A stretch of DNA of 64,000 nucleotides from WGMI01 sp041739275 (GCA_041739275.1 JBGSOF010000004.1:62001-126000), one strand, 5' to 3'. Numbered from the stretch's first letter, positions 1 through 9,729 are shown. Notes: a model not told the origin generated them from the letters alone. Made by a program: numbers and translations.

Positions 1-321
1 TTGACTCGAACTTCCCTCGGAATCTTCGCCGCAGCAGTCGTGTCCGCAGTCGTGTTCAGAGTCAGTCGCGTTTAAACATCCGCAACACTGCTCGGAGTCC
101 AGCGACACTCCATCGATCGCCGAATCAAAGACCGCTCCATGCTCCGCACTTTCTGACTCGATTGACGAATCGGCATTCGAGTTCTTCGCAGAACAACAGG
201 CCGACTCTTCGCGAGAGACTTGGGCTTTAGACGCCTCGTCTGCGCAAGCTGAGCCCGTATTCGCCATCCCAAAAAGGGCGAAGACCAGCAAAAAATAGAA
301 AAAGTCGATTTTCTTCGGCAC
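1..321 (-). CDS. Cys-rich secreted protein, partial (C-terminus beyond window)
   Basis: An open frame of 107 codons starts at a GTG and runs off the left edge of the window. An in-frame TGA lies two codons upstream of the GTG, so the start is well fixed. The first 25 residues look like a signal peptide (KK, then FFYFLLVFALFGMA). The visible mature part has nine cysteines and three histidines, mostly in pairs (C42-C43, C79-C80-x-C82, C92-x3-C96-C97), with the motif HDCGHDCC near residue 90, separated by Ser/Glu/Asp-rich spacers. This pattern suggests metal binding or disulfides in the periplasm, but no family is recognised. It is divergent from a Sco1-type copper chaperone, and both genes carry the same TATCTTTG element just before the start. 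A copper-related role is inference only. The real C-terminus is unknown. Confidence 0.6.
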   Translation of the reverse strand, partial: MPKKIDFFYFLLVFALFGMANTGSACADEASKAQVSREESACCSAKNSNADSSIESESAEHGAVFDSAIDGVSLDSEQCCGCLNATDSEHDCGHDCCGEDSEGSSSQ

Positions 322-325
322 AGTT

Positions 326-333
326 CAAAGATA
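326..333 (-). promoter_or_regulatory. -7 promoter element TATCTTTG for the Cys-rich gene
   Basis: TATCTTTG on the minus strand matches the Bacteroidetes TAnnTTTG element exactly and ends 4 nt before the GTG start. No clear -33 TTG is seen. The spacing implies a leaderless or nearly leaderless mRNA. Confidence 0.6.
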
Positions 334-396
334 AGGGATGGAATCTGCCCCAGTGTTTCGAGCGCTTGGCTCAAACTCAAGCCTATAGATGGGGTT

Positions 397-404
397 TATC
401 TTTG
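397..404 (+). promoter_or_regulatory. -7 promoter element TATCTTTG for the Sco1 gene
   Basis: An exact TAnnTTTG match ends 3 nt before the ATG at 408. It mirrors the arrangement of the divergent Cys-rich gene. It also argues for the ATG at 408 as the true start rather than an upstream TTG. Confidence 0.6.
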
Positions 405-407
405 TGT

Positions 408-1082
408 ATGCGCTCACTCATTCTCCGCGCGGCCATTGTGCTCGTCGTCTTCGGCTCGGCACTGGCCTTTGCTTGGATCAAACTGACCCCCGAAGCTCCC
501 TTGCCCGTATTCAACCCGAGCGACGTAAACGAAGAGCTGGTTTCGGCCGAACTTCGAGATATCGGACGCAACCATCGCATCGGGTCTTACGCCTTAAGCG
601 ATCAATACGGGCGAACGTTTACCCCCGAAACCTTGGGACGGCGAATTGCTGTGGTCGATTTTTTCTTTGCCACGTGTCCTTCGATCTGCGTAGACATGGC
701 GAGAGAAATGCGCCGGCTTCAAGAGCATTTCGATGAAAACCATTCGATTGTTCTGCTTTCGCACACGGTGATGCCCGATGCCGACAGCACTTCAGTGTTG
801 AAAGCCTACGCTGAAAAACAAAACGCCATCGACGGTAAATGGTATTTTTTGCGCTCTTCTCGCGAGGAAATATACCGGCTGGCGCGCTCGTCTTATCTCG
901 TCGCCCGCGAACCGCTCGAAGGGTCCGAAGACCACGGACTCATCCACACCGAGAGCTTTGTTTTGGTCGATCCTGACCGTCGAATTCGCGGCTATTACGA
1001 CGGCACTTCGAGCGAATCGGTCGATCAACTCATCAAAGACATCGGGCGCTTGCTTCGCGAATATCCCGAACTCAAGCCGTGA
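408..1082 (+). CDS. SCO1/SenC family copper chaperone
   Basis: A thioredoxin-fold membrane-anchored protein of 224 residues. Sco proteins deliver copper to the CuA site of cytochrome c oxidase or act as thiol reductants in the periplasm. One N-terminal membrane segment (residues 5-24) is followed by the fold, with the copper-binding CPSIC pair at C90 and C94 and the third ligand His180 in the motif IHTESFVLVD, so the metal site is complete. An in-frame TTG lies 42 nt upstream, but the -7 element sits between it and the ATG, so the ATG is preferred. The stop overlaps the GTG start of the amidase gene by 4 nt, indicating translational coupling. Confidence 0.9.
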   Translation: MRSLILRAAIVLVVFGSALAFAWIKLTPEAPLPVFNPSDVNEELVSAELRDIGRNHRIGSYALSDQYGRTFTPETLGRRIAVVDFFFATCPSICVDMAREMRRLQEHFDENHSIVLLSHTVMPDADSTSVLKAYAEKQNAIDGKWYFLRSSREEIYRLARSSYLVAREPLEGSEDHGLIHTESFVLVDPDRRIRGYYDGTSSESVDQLIKDIGRLLREYPELKP

Positions 1083-1870
1083 AGCCGATTCTCCGAGTCA
1101 CTCTGGTCCAAGACGCCCCGATTTGGGAAAAGCCCGAACCAAACCTCGTTCGCTTGGAAAAATTAATTCGTTCGGGGAGCTCTGCAGATTTGATCGTTCT
1201 GCCCGAAATGTTCAACAGCGGTTTCAGTATGAGGCCGGCTCTTTTTGCCAGAGAATCGGCAGACCGAACGCTGGAGTGGATGAAGCGGCTTTCGCTCGAA
1301 ACCGGAGCCGCACTTTGTGGAAGCATCGCCCTGCCGGTAGACGAAAATCGCTTTGCCAATCGACTCTTTTTAGTGCGCGATGGAAACATCGTCTTGACAT
1401 ACGACAAGCGCCATGGTTTTTCTCTTGCGGGCGAACAAGAGGTTTATCAAAGTGGCCATCAATCTGCTTTTTATGATTTGGATGGCTGGAACGTGTCTTT
1501 TTTTATCTGTTATGACCTGCGATTCCCCGCTTGGTGCAGGCAAACCGATGCAAAAGGGCGCCCTGCCGATTTAATGGTCTTTCCGGCCAATTGGCCGAGC
1601 CGGCGAATCGACGCGTGGTCGAGTCTTCTCAAGGCCAGAGCAATCGAAAACCTATGTTTTGTGGCGGGCGTCAATCGGGTGGGCATCGACGGAAACCAAG
1701 TGGAGCACGAGGGCCGGTCTGCAATCTTAGACTATGCGGGAAAAACAATGGTGACACTTTCAGAAAATCCCGGGCTTTTGCACGCTCAAATCGATTTTTC
1801 TGCCATGGAACGCTTTCGACAAGCCATGCGCTTTCTCGACGATCGCGACAACTTCAGCGTGCACATTTGA
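1079..1870 (+). CDS. YafV-type omega-amidase (nitrilase superfamily)
   Basis: Carbon-nitrogen hydrolase of 263 residues, the usual size for YafV/Nit2 omega-amidases, which hydrolyse 2-oxo-succinamate or 2-oxoglutaramate as metabolite repair enzymes in the cytoplasm. The Glu-Lys-Cys triad is visible: E43 in LPEMFNSGF, K110 in YDKRHGF and C144 in FICYDLRFP. The GTG start overlaps the Sco1 stop (GTGA), so the two genes are co-transcribed, although no functional link is obvious. Transcription probably ends at a hairpin just past the stop. Confidence 0.87.
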   Translation: MKPILRVTLVQDAPIWEKPEPNLVRLEKLIRSGSSADLIVLPEMFNSGFSMRPALFARESADRTLEWMKRLSLETGAALCGSIALPVDENRFANRLFLVRDGNIVLTYDKRHGFSLAGEQEVYQSGHQSAFYDLDGWNVSFFICYDLRFPAWCRQTDAKGRPADLMVFPANWPSRRIDAWSSLLKARAIENLCFVAGVNRVGIDGNQVEHEGRSAILDYAGKTMVTLSENPGLLHAQIDFSAMERFRQAMRFLDDRDNFSVHI

Positions 1871-1877
1871 TAGAATC

Positions 1878-1903
1878 AAGAGTTCGTCCCGCATCGAGCT
1901 CTT
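1878..1903. terminator. Hairpin between convergent genes, probable bidirectional terminator
   Basis: AAGAGTTCG and CGAGCTCTT form a 9-bp stem (one G-T pair) with an 8-nt loop, between the amidase stop and the stop of the convergent lipoprotein, which it overlaps. The plus side is followed by ATTCTTTC, a modest T-tract. Confidence 0.45.
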
Positions 1904-3614
1904 ATTCTTTCAAGGGAATCGCGCCTCCGAAATTGGGCTTCCATTCGAGCTCAACTTCCCAATTGGCCTTGAGTTCTATGGCTTCAGTAAAAAGACTCAA
2001 GGGTTCGGGCTGCCTTTTCAACGCCCAATCTACAGGATCCCATTGGCCATTGTCATTCTCATCTTCAAAAGCCCTCAAGCGATACGAACCCGGTTCGATC
2101 CATGCCAACTTCCACTCCGAAATCGAATCAATCGCCCCTGAAAAGACAAGGCTGCCATCGGGACGGAGCAACTCGGCTCTGGGGTGTTTCGCTCCCTCGG
2201 GCACCGAAAATTTTATGTTGAGCTCAGAGCGATCTTCAGCCGTTGGAATCGTGATATCAAATTCCAAACTATCCGATGGTCGGTCGAAGAAATCGAGGCA
2301 AACTCCTTGCTCCAAATAGAGTTTATACTTGCCCGGCTTTCCCTCGGGCAGCGAGAGCGCAAACGAGTTCAAAGTCTTTCTGACGGGCCTGTCGCGAAGC
2401 GCCAAGGTATCTCCCGCCGCCGACACCCAAGCGATGTGTGCGAGCGAATCAAAGCGAAAAGGCAAACGACCTTCGAATCGAATCTCCGATGGTTTTTGAA
2501 GAGCTGGGAACAACTCGATCGCGTAGTTCTGTGGGGGCAAACGACTGCCGCGCGGAGTGATGTTCAAGGTGTCGGTTTCGATTCCACCTTTAGTCAAAAC
2601 GACTTGAAACGAGTCTAAAGATTCGCCCTTGTAAAAAATGCGCAGCGTGTCTATGGAACCGAGGGTATCGACAGCCCAAATTGAACCTTCATTTTCGGGA
2701 TAAAATTGAAACCTGCGCACGCCGACTTCTGTTGTTGGAGTAGACAGCGGGATATCCAGCCTCCCTTTGAACTTTTGCCTGGCCGTCTTAAACCTTGCCG
2801 CGCCTACCGCCAAGCTTGTTTGCAATCGAATCGCCACCGCACTGTCGGCTTTTTCGGACTCTACGGGATCTAAAACAAAGGCAAAAACCTCTTTGTCGGG
2901 ATCGTATTTGAAGTCGGAATTTTCATCGAGCCAAGCCGCGACGCGATAAGCCCCCGGGCTCAAAAAATCAGCTAAAAAAACTCCGCGATCGTCGGTGAGG
3001 GCATACGAATCGGGCAAGCGACCGTAAATAGAGGAATCGCTCCAAGCCGTATCATTCCGATAAATCATTACCCGAAGTCCCGACACGGGCTCTTTTTTCA
3101 GCGCATCCATGGCCGATCCGCGAATTTCCATGGAATCTATTTGCGCTCCGGTCGAAAAAACATATCGAAAACCCTTGAGTGGATTTCCCGCTGTAAAATC
3201 GGTCAAGGCCTCGCCAAAGTGAAGCGCATAGGTGGTATTCGGCTTCAGGTTTTCAGGCAATTTGACGATCAACCTCTTCCCGCGAAGCTCGGCCTTGGGT
3301 TTTTCAGAAGTGGGGGGAGAAAGAAAAATCTGACGATCGGGGTTTTTTAAGCTGATGTATTCGTCAAACTCAAATTCCACTTGTCGGTCGCCGAAGTTCG
3401 TTTTAAAGGGTTCCGGAAAAACCGCTAAAACACTGGGTGCCAATGTGTCTTCAGGCCCTCCTCCGGGGCTTCCGACCGACGCACAACCGGGAGCCAGAAA
3501 AACGGACAAGACCGGAATCGCGATCGCGAAAAAGCGTCCAAGAGCTCCAAACCGTGTTAAATGGGAGGTTTTCGCGCCTCGCTCGCTTTGATTATGAAAG
3601 GAATCCACTATCAT
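1902..3614 (-). CDS. Ig-like domain lipoprotein
   Basis: A 570-residue predicted outer-membrane lipoprotein. A hydrophobic stretch ending in FLAPGC gives a plausible lipobox. It is followed by a Gly/Pro linker and a Big_5/SbsA-type Ig-like domain (roughly residues 50-160: APSVLAVFPEP, then PNTTYALHFGEALTDF), a type common in Bacteroidetes surface lipoproteins. The rest contains carboxypeptidase-regulatory-like beta segments (GVFLADFLSPGAYRVAAW, repeated later as IEPGSYRLRAFEDENDNGQWD) but no enzyme motif. Another ATG lies 9 codons upstream at 3641. Either start leaves an unusually long segment before the lipobox, so the start is uncertain. The role is probably envelope structure; function is not known. 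Confidence 0.75.
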   Translation of the reverse strand: MIVDSFHNQSERGAKTSHLTRFGALGRFFAIAIPVLSVFLAPGCASVGSPGGGPEDTLAPSVLAVFPEPFKTNFGDRQVEFEFDEYISLKNPDRQIFLSPPTSEKPKAELRGKRLIVKLPENLKPNTTYALHFGEALTDFTAGNPLKGFRYVFSTGAQIDSMEIRGSAMDALKKEPVSGLRVMIYRNDTAWSDSSIYGRLPDSYALTDDRGVFLADFLSPGAYRVAAWLDENSDFKYDPDKEVFAFVLDPVESEKADSAVAIRLQTSLAVGAARFKTARQKFKGRLDIPLSTPTTEVGVRRFQFYPENEGSIWAVDTLGSIDTLRIFYKGESLDSFQVVLTKGGIETDTLNITPRGSRLPPQNYAIELFPALQKPSEIRFEGRLPFRFDSLAHIAWVSAAGDTLALRDRPVRKTLNSFALSLPEGKPGKYKLYLEQGVCLDFFDRPSDSLEFDITIPTAEDRSELNIKFSVPEGAKHPRAELLRPDGSLVFSGAIDSISEWKLAWIEPGSYRLRAFEDENDNGQWDPVDWALKRQPEPLSLFTEAIELKANWEVELEWKPNFGGAIPLKE

Positions 3615-3645
3615 TGTTCTTCGTCTACAAAACTCGAACAAACGA

Positions 3646-6600
3646 ATGCGAAAAAGTCTACTCCCATTATTCTTTGCTCTGGCCCTTGCGCCGATCTCCT
3701 CTCTGAGGGCTCAGTATTGCACGGCAGGGCCCAGTTCAACCTTCGATTCCGAAATCGAAGATGTCATCCTCCTCGGCGACAACTTCGGCATTTCCAATCT
3801 GGGAACATGCCCGGGCATCGCGGGTGTAGCCAACTACACATCAACAGATTCAGCGGACGTCAGCCTGGGTACTTCGTACAATCTCGTGGTGAAGTTTACG
3901 AGCTGTTCGGGCTTTTACTACAGCGGCGTAGGTCAGGCTTGGATCGACTGGAATCAGAACCAAACCTTTGAGGCCGGCGAATCCATCGGTCAGGCGACCT
4001 TCCCGAATACTGCCCAGCCTTTTACGGCCAATTTGAGCTTTACCGTTCCGGCCAATGCACTTTTGGGCGAGACTCGGCTGCGCATCATGGACTACGAAGG
4101 CGGCACCCTCCCCCTGAGCCCTTGCGCCAACTTTACGTGGGGAGCCGTAGAAGACTACAAAATCGTCGTCACCAATACTCCTCCTCCTTGCCCTAACCCG
4201 CCTTTCCCCGCAGTCATCAACATCACTTCGACCAGCGCGACTTTTTACATCGGCGGCAGCGGAATCAACCACAATTTCGAATGGGGGCCCGGCGGATTTA
4301 TCCAGGGAACCGGAACCACGTTTAGCTCGGTGAACGACACGGTGACCCTTACCGGTTTGAGCCCCAACTCTACCTATTCCATCTACGCACAAAACAACTG
4401 CGGTCCGCTAGGCAACTCTCTTTGGGCAGGTCCGACCACCTTCACCACTCTTTGTGCGCCCTACAACGCGCCTTTTGTCGAAGGTTTTGACATTCAATCG
4501 ACCAATCAGCCCGCGAACTGTTGGGATGTGATCTCGAACGGAGGTGCCACGCAGACGATCGACAATTTCACCTTCTCGGTTGCTCCCGCGAGTGCGCCAA
4601 ACCACCTGAACTTTTACAACCAATTTGCCAACCATGCTTTCTTAGTCGGTCCGGAATTGGCGGGCTTGGCGAATAATATTTACCAGGTTTCGTTCAAGTT
4701 GGCGGGTCAGTTTGGAGATTATTCCATCACCCTAGGTTCGATGAACTCTGTGGGCGACACCACGACCTTCTTCCCCTTGGGCACGTTTACGGCGGTCAAC
4801 AATACGTACACGAACTATACGGTTTATCTCGCCAACATCCCTGCGGGGCACACCCGCTTGGCGTTCAAGCACGACAGCCAGTTTACGTTTTCGACGGTTT
4901 ACTTGGACGATTTTGACTATCAACTCGCCCCTGCTTGTATCCCGCCTGTTGGGGTGAACATCAATCCCGGCGCGTTCAGTGCAGACATTTCGTACGTATT
5001 CAACGGCGGAGCTCAGGTGAGCTTCGAATGGGGCCCGGTGGGCTTTACACAAGGAACGGGTACCGCGGGCACTTCGGGCGCTTCGCCGATCAGCCTTACC
5101 GGTTTGAGCCCGAACACCACCTACGACATCTACCTTCAAGGCAACTGCGGTGCAAACGGAATCAGCCCTTGGGTCGGTCCGTTTACGTTTACCACCAATT
5201 GCGCGCCTTTTGCAGCTCCGTACAACGAGAACTTTGATGCCGCAACGCTTTTCCAACCTGTCAATTGCTGGGATGTCGTGAGCAACGGAACAGGCTTTAA
5301 CGTGGCGACGCAACAGGTGTCGAACAGCAGCTTTGCCGTAAGTCCCGTCTCCGTTCCGAATCACCTCGAATTTTACAATTCGTTCTCGAGCCAAGCGTAT
5401 TTGATCTCGCCCGAATTGCAGGGCTTGGCGAACAACCTTTACCAAGTGAGTTTCTCGGTTGCCGGTCAATTCACCAACCTCAACATCGAGGTGGGCACGG
5501 TCGATCCTTCGGGCGACACTTCGACCTTCCAATCGCTCGGCACAGTTCAGGCACTGAACAACAGCTACAGCAGCCACACCTTTTACATCGTGGGCATTCC
5601 CGCAGGCCACAGCCGCTTCGCCTTTAAACACGATGGCAATGCGTTGTTCAATACGCTGTATATCGACGACTTCTCCTTCTCTCTCGCGCCCTCTTGCATT
5701 CCGCCCGTCGGAATCAACATCGCCCCTTCGGCCACTTCGGCTCAGGTGGCGTATACTTTTGTGGGCGGGGCGAACGTCAATTTCGAGTGGGGCCCTGTAG
5801 GATTCACTCAGGGCACGGGTACCGCGGGTACGGCGAGTTCAAGTCCGCTGACGATCAGCGGCTTGACGTCGAACACCGGCTATGACGTGTACCTCCAAGG
5901 CAACTGCGGAGCCAACGGCCTGAGCCCTTGGGTCGGACCGTTTACCTTCTACACCACGTGTTTGCCCGTTTTGGCTCCGTACACCGACAACTTCGATGGG
6001 GGCACTTGGGTGAATGGCACCTTGTTTAGCGCCGAAGACTCCGAAATTGACCAGTGTTGGAATGCCAACCCTGAGCCTGACCCGAGCAGTTTTGCCTACG
6101 GCTGGAGAGTGCGTCAAGGCCCTGTGGGTTCTTTCGGAACCGGCCCCCTTGCCGACCACACCACAGGCACCGGAAATTATTTGTACACAGAGGCCTCGGG
6201 GGGTTCTTCGGGCAACACGGCGAGCTTGACCTCTCCGCAAATCGACATCACCGCTCTGACCTCTGCGCCTCAGCTTTCGTTCTGGTACCACTTCTACGGA
6301 ACGCAAATCGGCAGCATGAACGTTCAGATCTCCAACAACTTTGGACTGACTTGGACAACTTTATTGACGATTTCGGGTCAGCAACAAACGTCGAGTGCCG
6401 CTCCTTGGATCGAGCAAACAGTCGACTTGACCGCCTATCAAAACGACAGCATCTTGATGTTCCGCTTTATCGGAAACAGCCTGGGATGTTGTGCCGGCGA
6501 CATGGCCATAGACGATTTTAAAGTGGATGTGCTGCCCGCCTGCCCCAATCCGTTCGGCCTGACGGCTTCGAACATTTTGAGCACTTCGGCCACCCTTTCA

Positions 6601-9600
6601 TGGACGAGCAGCGGAACCGGGTTCAATATCGAATACGGTCCTCAAGGATTTAGCCAGGGCACCGGAGCGGGCACATTGATCGCTTCGACCAACGATACGC
6701 TCAGCCTCACAGGTCTCACCGCCAATACCTGCTACAGTTATTACGTGCAAAACAACTGCGGCCCGCTCGGCACTTCCGTGTGGGTTGGTCCGTTCAACTT
6801 CTGCACGCCTTGCGTCACTGCGAGCATTCCGTACATCCGCGACTTCAACACCTGGCCTCCTTCGTGCTGGGATTTGACCGGCGGCACCCAGACCGCGACG
6901 CAGAGCTCAAACGCGATGTACATGAATTTCTGGGGCTGGACCAGCGGAAACTGGGCACGAGCCCGTACCGAGCCGATATTGATCAGCCAAGACGCCATCG
7001 TCAGCTTCAAATGGTCGCATCAGTATCAGACCTTCTACCCCAACGACCAATTGTTGTTGATGGCGCGCAACACCGCAACCAACGCGGTCGATACGCTGGT
7101 AAACCTCATCGGCTCGGGCTTTACTTCACCGGGTGCCGGAACCACCACCCTCGGAACCTACATCACCGAAACGGTCACCCTCGACCCTACGGCCTACACT
7201 GGCCAGACGGTCGTATTCGAGCTGCGCGGCAACTCGGGTTTCGGACCATCGGTTTTTGTAGACGATTTTAAGGTTGATTATGTGCCCGCGTGTCCGAGCC
7301 CGACTTTGGTCAACGTAAGCGGGGTAACCAGCTCTTCTGCGAGTATTTCTTGGACGAACGGAACCGCCGGAGCCAGCTCGTGGATTATCGAATACGGACC
7401 TACCGGATTCCAGCCCGGCGCCGGAACTTCGGTAAGCGTCGCCACCAACCCGGCCACCCTCACCGGTTTGATGTCTTCGACAACCTATAATGCTTTCGTC
7501 TACGAAGTCTGCCCGAACGGACTGGACACGGGCAATGCCGTGGGTCCGGTGAGCTTCACCACATTGTGCGCCGCGTACACAACGCCTTATCTGCAGAGCT
7601 TTACCGGCACCGCAGCCGGATTGCTCGGAACGCAACCCACTCCCTTGACCCTTGCGAACTGCTGGCGGTTGGGAGCCTCTACTTCGGGCTTGCGCTGGGA
7701 AACCGAAGACGCCACCGGAGCAAACGAGAACTCTTTGGCCACAGGACCATTCTTCGACAATACCACTCCGAGCACTGCGGGCGGTTTATACCTCTACCTC
7801 GAAACCTCTTCGGGGCTTACGGGAGACCGTGCGTTTGTCACTTCTCCGGAGTTTAACCTCGCCGGTTTGACGACGCCCGAGTTGAGCTTCTATTACCACA
7901 TGTACGGTGCCACGGTCGACACCTTGAGGGTAGATGTCTTTAACAACGGCGTTTGGGATTTGAACGTCTGGTCCATTTTTGGACAGCAACAAACGGCGGG
8001 TTCTTCGCCTTGGACGCTCGCTTCGGTGCCTCTTGCGGGCTACACCGGCAATGTGGTAGTGCGCTTCATGGGGCGCCGAGGAACCAGCTTTACGGGTGAT
8101 ATTTCGCTCGATGATATCCGCGTAGACAACGCTCCTGCTTGTCCTGCGCCCACGATGCTCACTGCGGCCAACATCACCACCAACACGGCGAACTTGAGCT
8201 GGACGGCGGGCAATGCGGGCGCCGCGAACTGGATTGTCGAATACGGTGCCCCGGGCTTCTCGCTCGGAACCGGAACGACTGTTCCTTCGACGGCAACCAC
8301 CCTCAGTTTGACCGGCCTGAACGCCTCGAGCAACTACTGTTATTATGTGTACGAAGTATGCGTAGGCGGCTTGGACACGAGTTTGGCGACCGGTCCTTTC
8401 TGCTTCGCGACGACCTGCGGTTCGGCCTCGATTCCTTACCTGCGCGATTTCAACACTTGGCCTCCAAACTGCTGGAATATGACCGGCGGAACGTACAATT
8501 GGATTCAGCATTCGAGCGGACAGTATGCCGAATCGTCTTTCTGGAATCAAACTTCCGGCAACTACTCGATCATGACTTCCGAACCGATCTTGATTAGCCA
8601 AGCCGCGGATTTGAGCTTCGAATGGTCTCATTTGTACAGCACCTTCTATCCGAACGATCAGCTCTTGGTGATGATCCGCACGGCGGGCACGACGAACTGG
8701 GACACCTTGTTCGATTTGATCGGGCCGGGCTTCAGCTCTCCGGGGGCTGCCAATACGGCGCCGGGAACTTTCGTACTCGCCGATACCGCGCTTCCCGTGA
8801 TGTACATCGGGCAGACTGTAGAGGTTCAATTCAGAGGCAACTCCGACTTCGGCCCGAATGTGTATGTCGACAACTTTAAGATCGATACCACAAGCGGAGG
8901 ACCTGCGATTTGTCTCCCAGCGACCGCCCTCAACGCGACTTCTCAAATTTGCAGCACCGCTGTGGCCACTTGGAATAGCTCAGCAGGCGCAGTCAGTACG
9001 ATTCAGTACGGACCTGCAGGCTTTGTGCCTGGAACGGGAACCATCGTTGCCGGTGTGAGCAGTCCATACACCCTCAACGGATTGAGCCCCAATACGGCCT
9101 ACGACTTCTGGATCTTGAACAGTTGTTCGAACGGCACCATAAGCAGCTATGCAGGACCGTATACCTTCACAACCGCCGCAGGTCCGCTCCCGAACATTGT
9201 GGTCTCTTCGAGCCAAACGGCAACCAATGCGACCACGGGCGAAGTGACTTTCGTGACCACAGGAAGCACAGGTGCCACTCAGTACTTGTGGGACTTTGGC
9301 AACGGCAACAGCAGCACACAGGCCAACCCCGTAGCGATCTATACACAGAACGGCGTGTACACCGTCACCTTGCAAATGAGCAACGGTTGCGGCAGTGTCG
9401 ACACCACTTTTGCGGTGAACGTATCGGGCATTAGCCTCGGAGAACTCGCTGTCGGACGGAGCTTGAATCTCTATCCGAACCCAACTGCCGGCAAGCTTTT
9501 GGTGTCGTTCAGCGACCTCAACGGAGCGACCTACGAACTCGAACTCCTCGATGCCACAGGGCGTCGCATTGAGTCTCGCGCTCTGGGCTTCCGCAAGGGC

Positions 9601-9705
9601 GAAGTCCGCGAAACGTTTGAGCTGGGAGCCCTGCCCAAAGGGGTTTACCTCTTGCGCCTGAGCTCGGACGGTCGCCACGCCACCCGCAGGGTCATGCGCG
9701 ACTGA
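3646..9705 (+). CDS. Giant T9SS-secreted adhesin: GEVED, 7 FN3, 6 jelly-roll modules, PKD, sorting domain
   Basis: A 2019-residue surface protein. A signal peptide (residues 1-23, ending LRAQ) precedes a GEVED domain (to about 178, ending AVEDYKIVV). Seven fibronectin type III domains follow, each starting with C-x-P-x or C-x-x-P and carrying FEWGP/IEYGP-x-GF-x-x-GTG, alternating with six MAM/cleaved-adhesin-like jelly-roll modules. Then come a PKD domain (WDFGNGNSST, about 1850-1925) and a C-terminal T9SS sorting domain (LNLYPNPTAG, then LPKGVYLLRL). The jelly-roll modules fall into three kinds in the order A-A-B-C-B-C: B has FWYH/FYYH, C has DFNTWPP. No catalytic motif is seen, so adhesion or matrix binding is inferred. 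A strong terminator follows. Confidence 0.9.
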   Translation: MRKSLLPLFFALALAPISSLRAQYCTAGPSSTFDSEIEDVILLGDNFGISNLGTCPGIAGVANYTSTDSADVSLGTSYNLVVKFTSCSGFYYSGVGQAWIDWNQNQTFEAGESIGQATFPNTAQPFTANLSFTVPANALLGETRLRIMDYEGGTLPLSPCANFTWGAVEDYKIVVTNTPPPCPNPPFPAVINITSTSATFYIGGSGINHNFEWGPGGFIQGTGTTFSSVNDTVTLTGLSPNSTYSIYAQNNCGPLGNSLWAGPTTFTTLCAPYNAPFVEGFDIQSTNQPANCWDVISNGGATQTIDNFTFSVAPASAPNHLNFYNQFANHAFLVGPELAGLANNIYQVSFKLAGQFGDYSITLGSMNSVGDTTTFFPLGTFTAVNNTYTNYTVYLANIPAGHTRLAFKHDSQFTFSTVYLDDFDYQLAPACIPPVGVNINPGAFSADISYVFNGGAQVSFEWGPVGFTQGTGTAGTSGASPISLTGLSPNTTYDIYLQGNCGANGISPWVGPFTFTTNCAPFAAPYNENFDAATLFQPVNCWDVVSNGTGFNVATQQVSNSSFAVSPVSVPNHLEFYNSFSSQAYLISPELQGLANNLYQVSFSVAGQFTNLNIEVGTVDPSGDTSTFQSLGTVQALNNSYSSHTFYIVGIPAGHSRFAFKHDGNALFNTLYIDDFSFSLAPSCIPPVGINIAPSATSAQVAYTFVGGANVNFEWGPVGFTQGTGTAGTASSSPLTISGLTSNTGYDVYLQGNCGANGLSPWVGPFTFYTTCLPVLAPYTDNFDGGTWVNGTLFSAEDSEIDQCWNANPEPDPSSFAYGWRVRQGPVGSFGTGPLADHTTGTGNYLYTEASGGSSGNTASLTSPQIDITALTSAPQLSFWYHFYGTQIGSMNVQISNNFGLTWTTLLTISGQQQTSSAAPWIEQTVDLTAYQNDSILMFRFIGNSLGCCAGDMAIDDFKVDVLPACPNPFGLTASNILSTSATLSWTSSGTGFNIEYGPQGFSQGTGAGTLIASTNDTLSLTGLTANTCYSYYVQNNCGPLGTSVWVGPFNFCTPCVTASIPYIRDFNTWPPSCWDLTGGTQTATQSSNAMYMNFWGWTSGNWARARTEPILISQDAIVSFKWSHQYQTFYPNDQLLLMARNTATNAVDTLVNLIGSGFTSPGAGTTTLGTYITETVTLDPTAYTGQTVVFELRGNSGFGPSVFVDDFKVDYVPACPSPTLVNVSGVTSSSASISWTNGTAGASSWIIEYGPTGFQPGAGTSVSVATNPATLTGLMSSTTYNAFVYEVCPNGLDTGNAVGPVSFTTLCAAYTTPYLQSFTGTAAGLLGTQPTPLTLANCWRLGASTSGLRWETEDATGANENSLATGPFFDNTTPSTAGGLYLYLETSSGLTGDRAFVTSPEFNLAGLTTPELSFYYHMYGATVDTLRVDVFNNGVWDLNVWSIFGQQQTAGSSPWTLASVPLAGYTGNVVVRFMGRRGTSFTGDISLDDIRVDNAPACPAPTMLTAANITTNTANLSWTAGNAGAANWIVEYGAPGFSLGTGTTVPSTATTLSLTGLNASSNYCYYVYEVCVGGLDTSLATGPFCFATTCGSASIPYLRDFNTWPPNCWNMTGGTYNWIQHSSGQYAESSFWNQTSGNYSIMTSEPILISQAADLSFEWSHLYSTFYPNDQLLVMIRTAGTTNWDTLFDLIGPGFSSPGAANTAPGTFVLADTALPVMYIGQTVEVQFRGNSDFGPNVYVDNFKIDTTSGGPAICLPATALNATSQICSTAVATWNSSAGAVSTIQYGPAGFVPGTGTIVAGVSSPYTLNGLSPNTAYDFWILNSCSNGTISSYAGPYTFTTAAGPLPNIVVSSSQTATNATTGEVTFVTTGSTGATQYLWDFGNGNSSTQANPVAIYTQNGVYTVTLQMSNGCGSVDTTFAVNVSGISLGELAVGRSLNLYPNPTAGKLLVSFSDLNGATYELELLDATGRRIESRALGFRKGEVRETFELGALPKGVYLLRLSSDGRHATRRVMRD

Positions 9706-9729
9706 GCATGGTATCATCAAAGTAAAAGA

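Noticed and set aside
3646..9705. Repeated DNA segments considered as a possible repeat array or CRISPR-like locus
   Set aside because: The repeats are in frame, diverged and encode FN3 and jelly-roll modules; no short regular repeat-spacer pattern exists.
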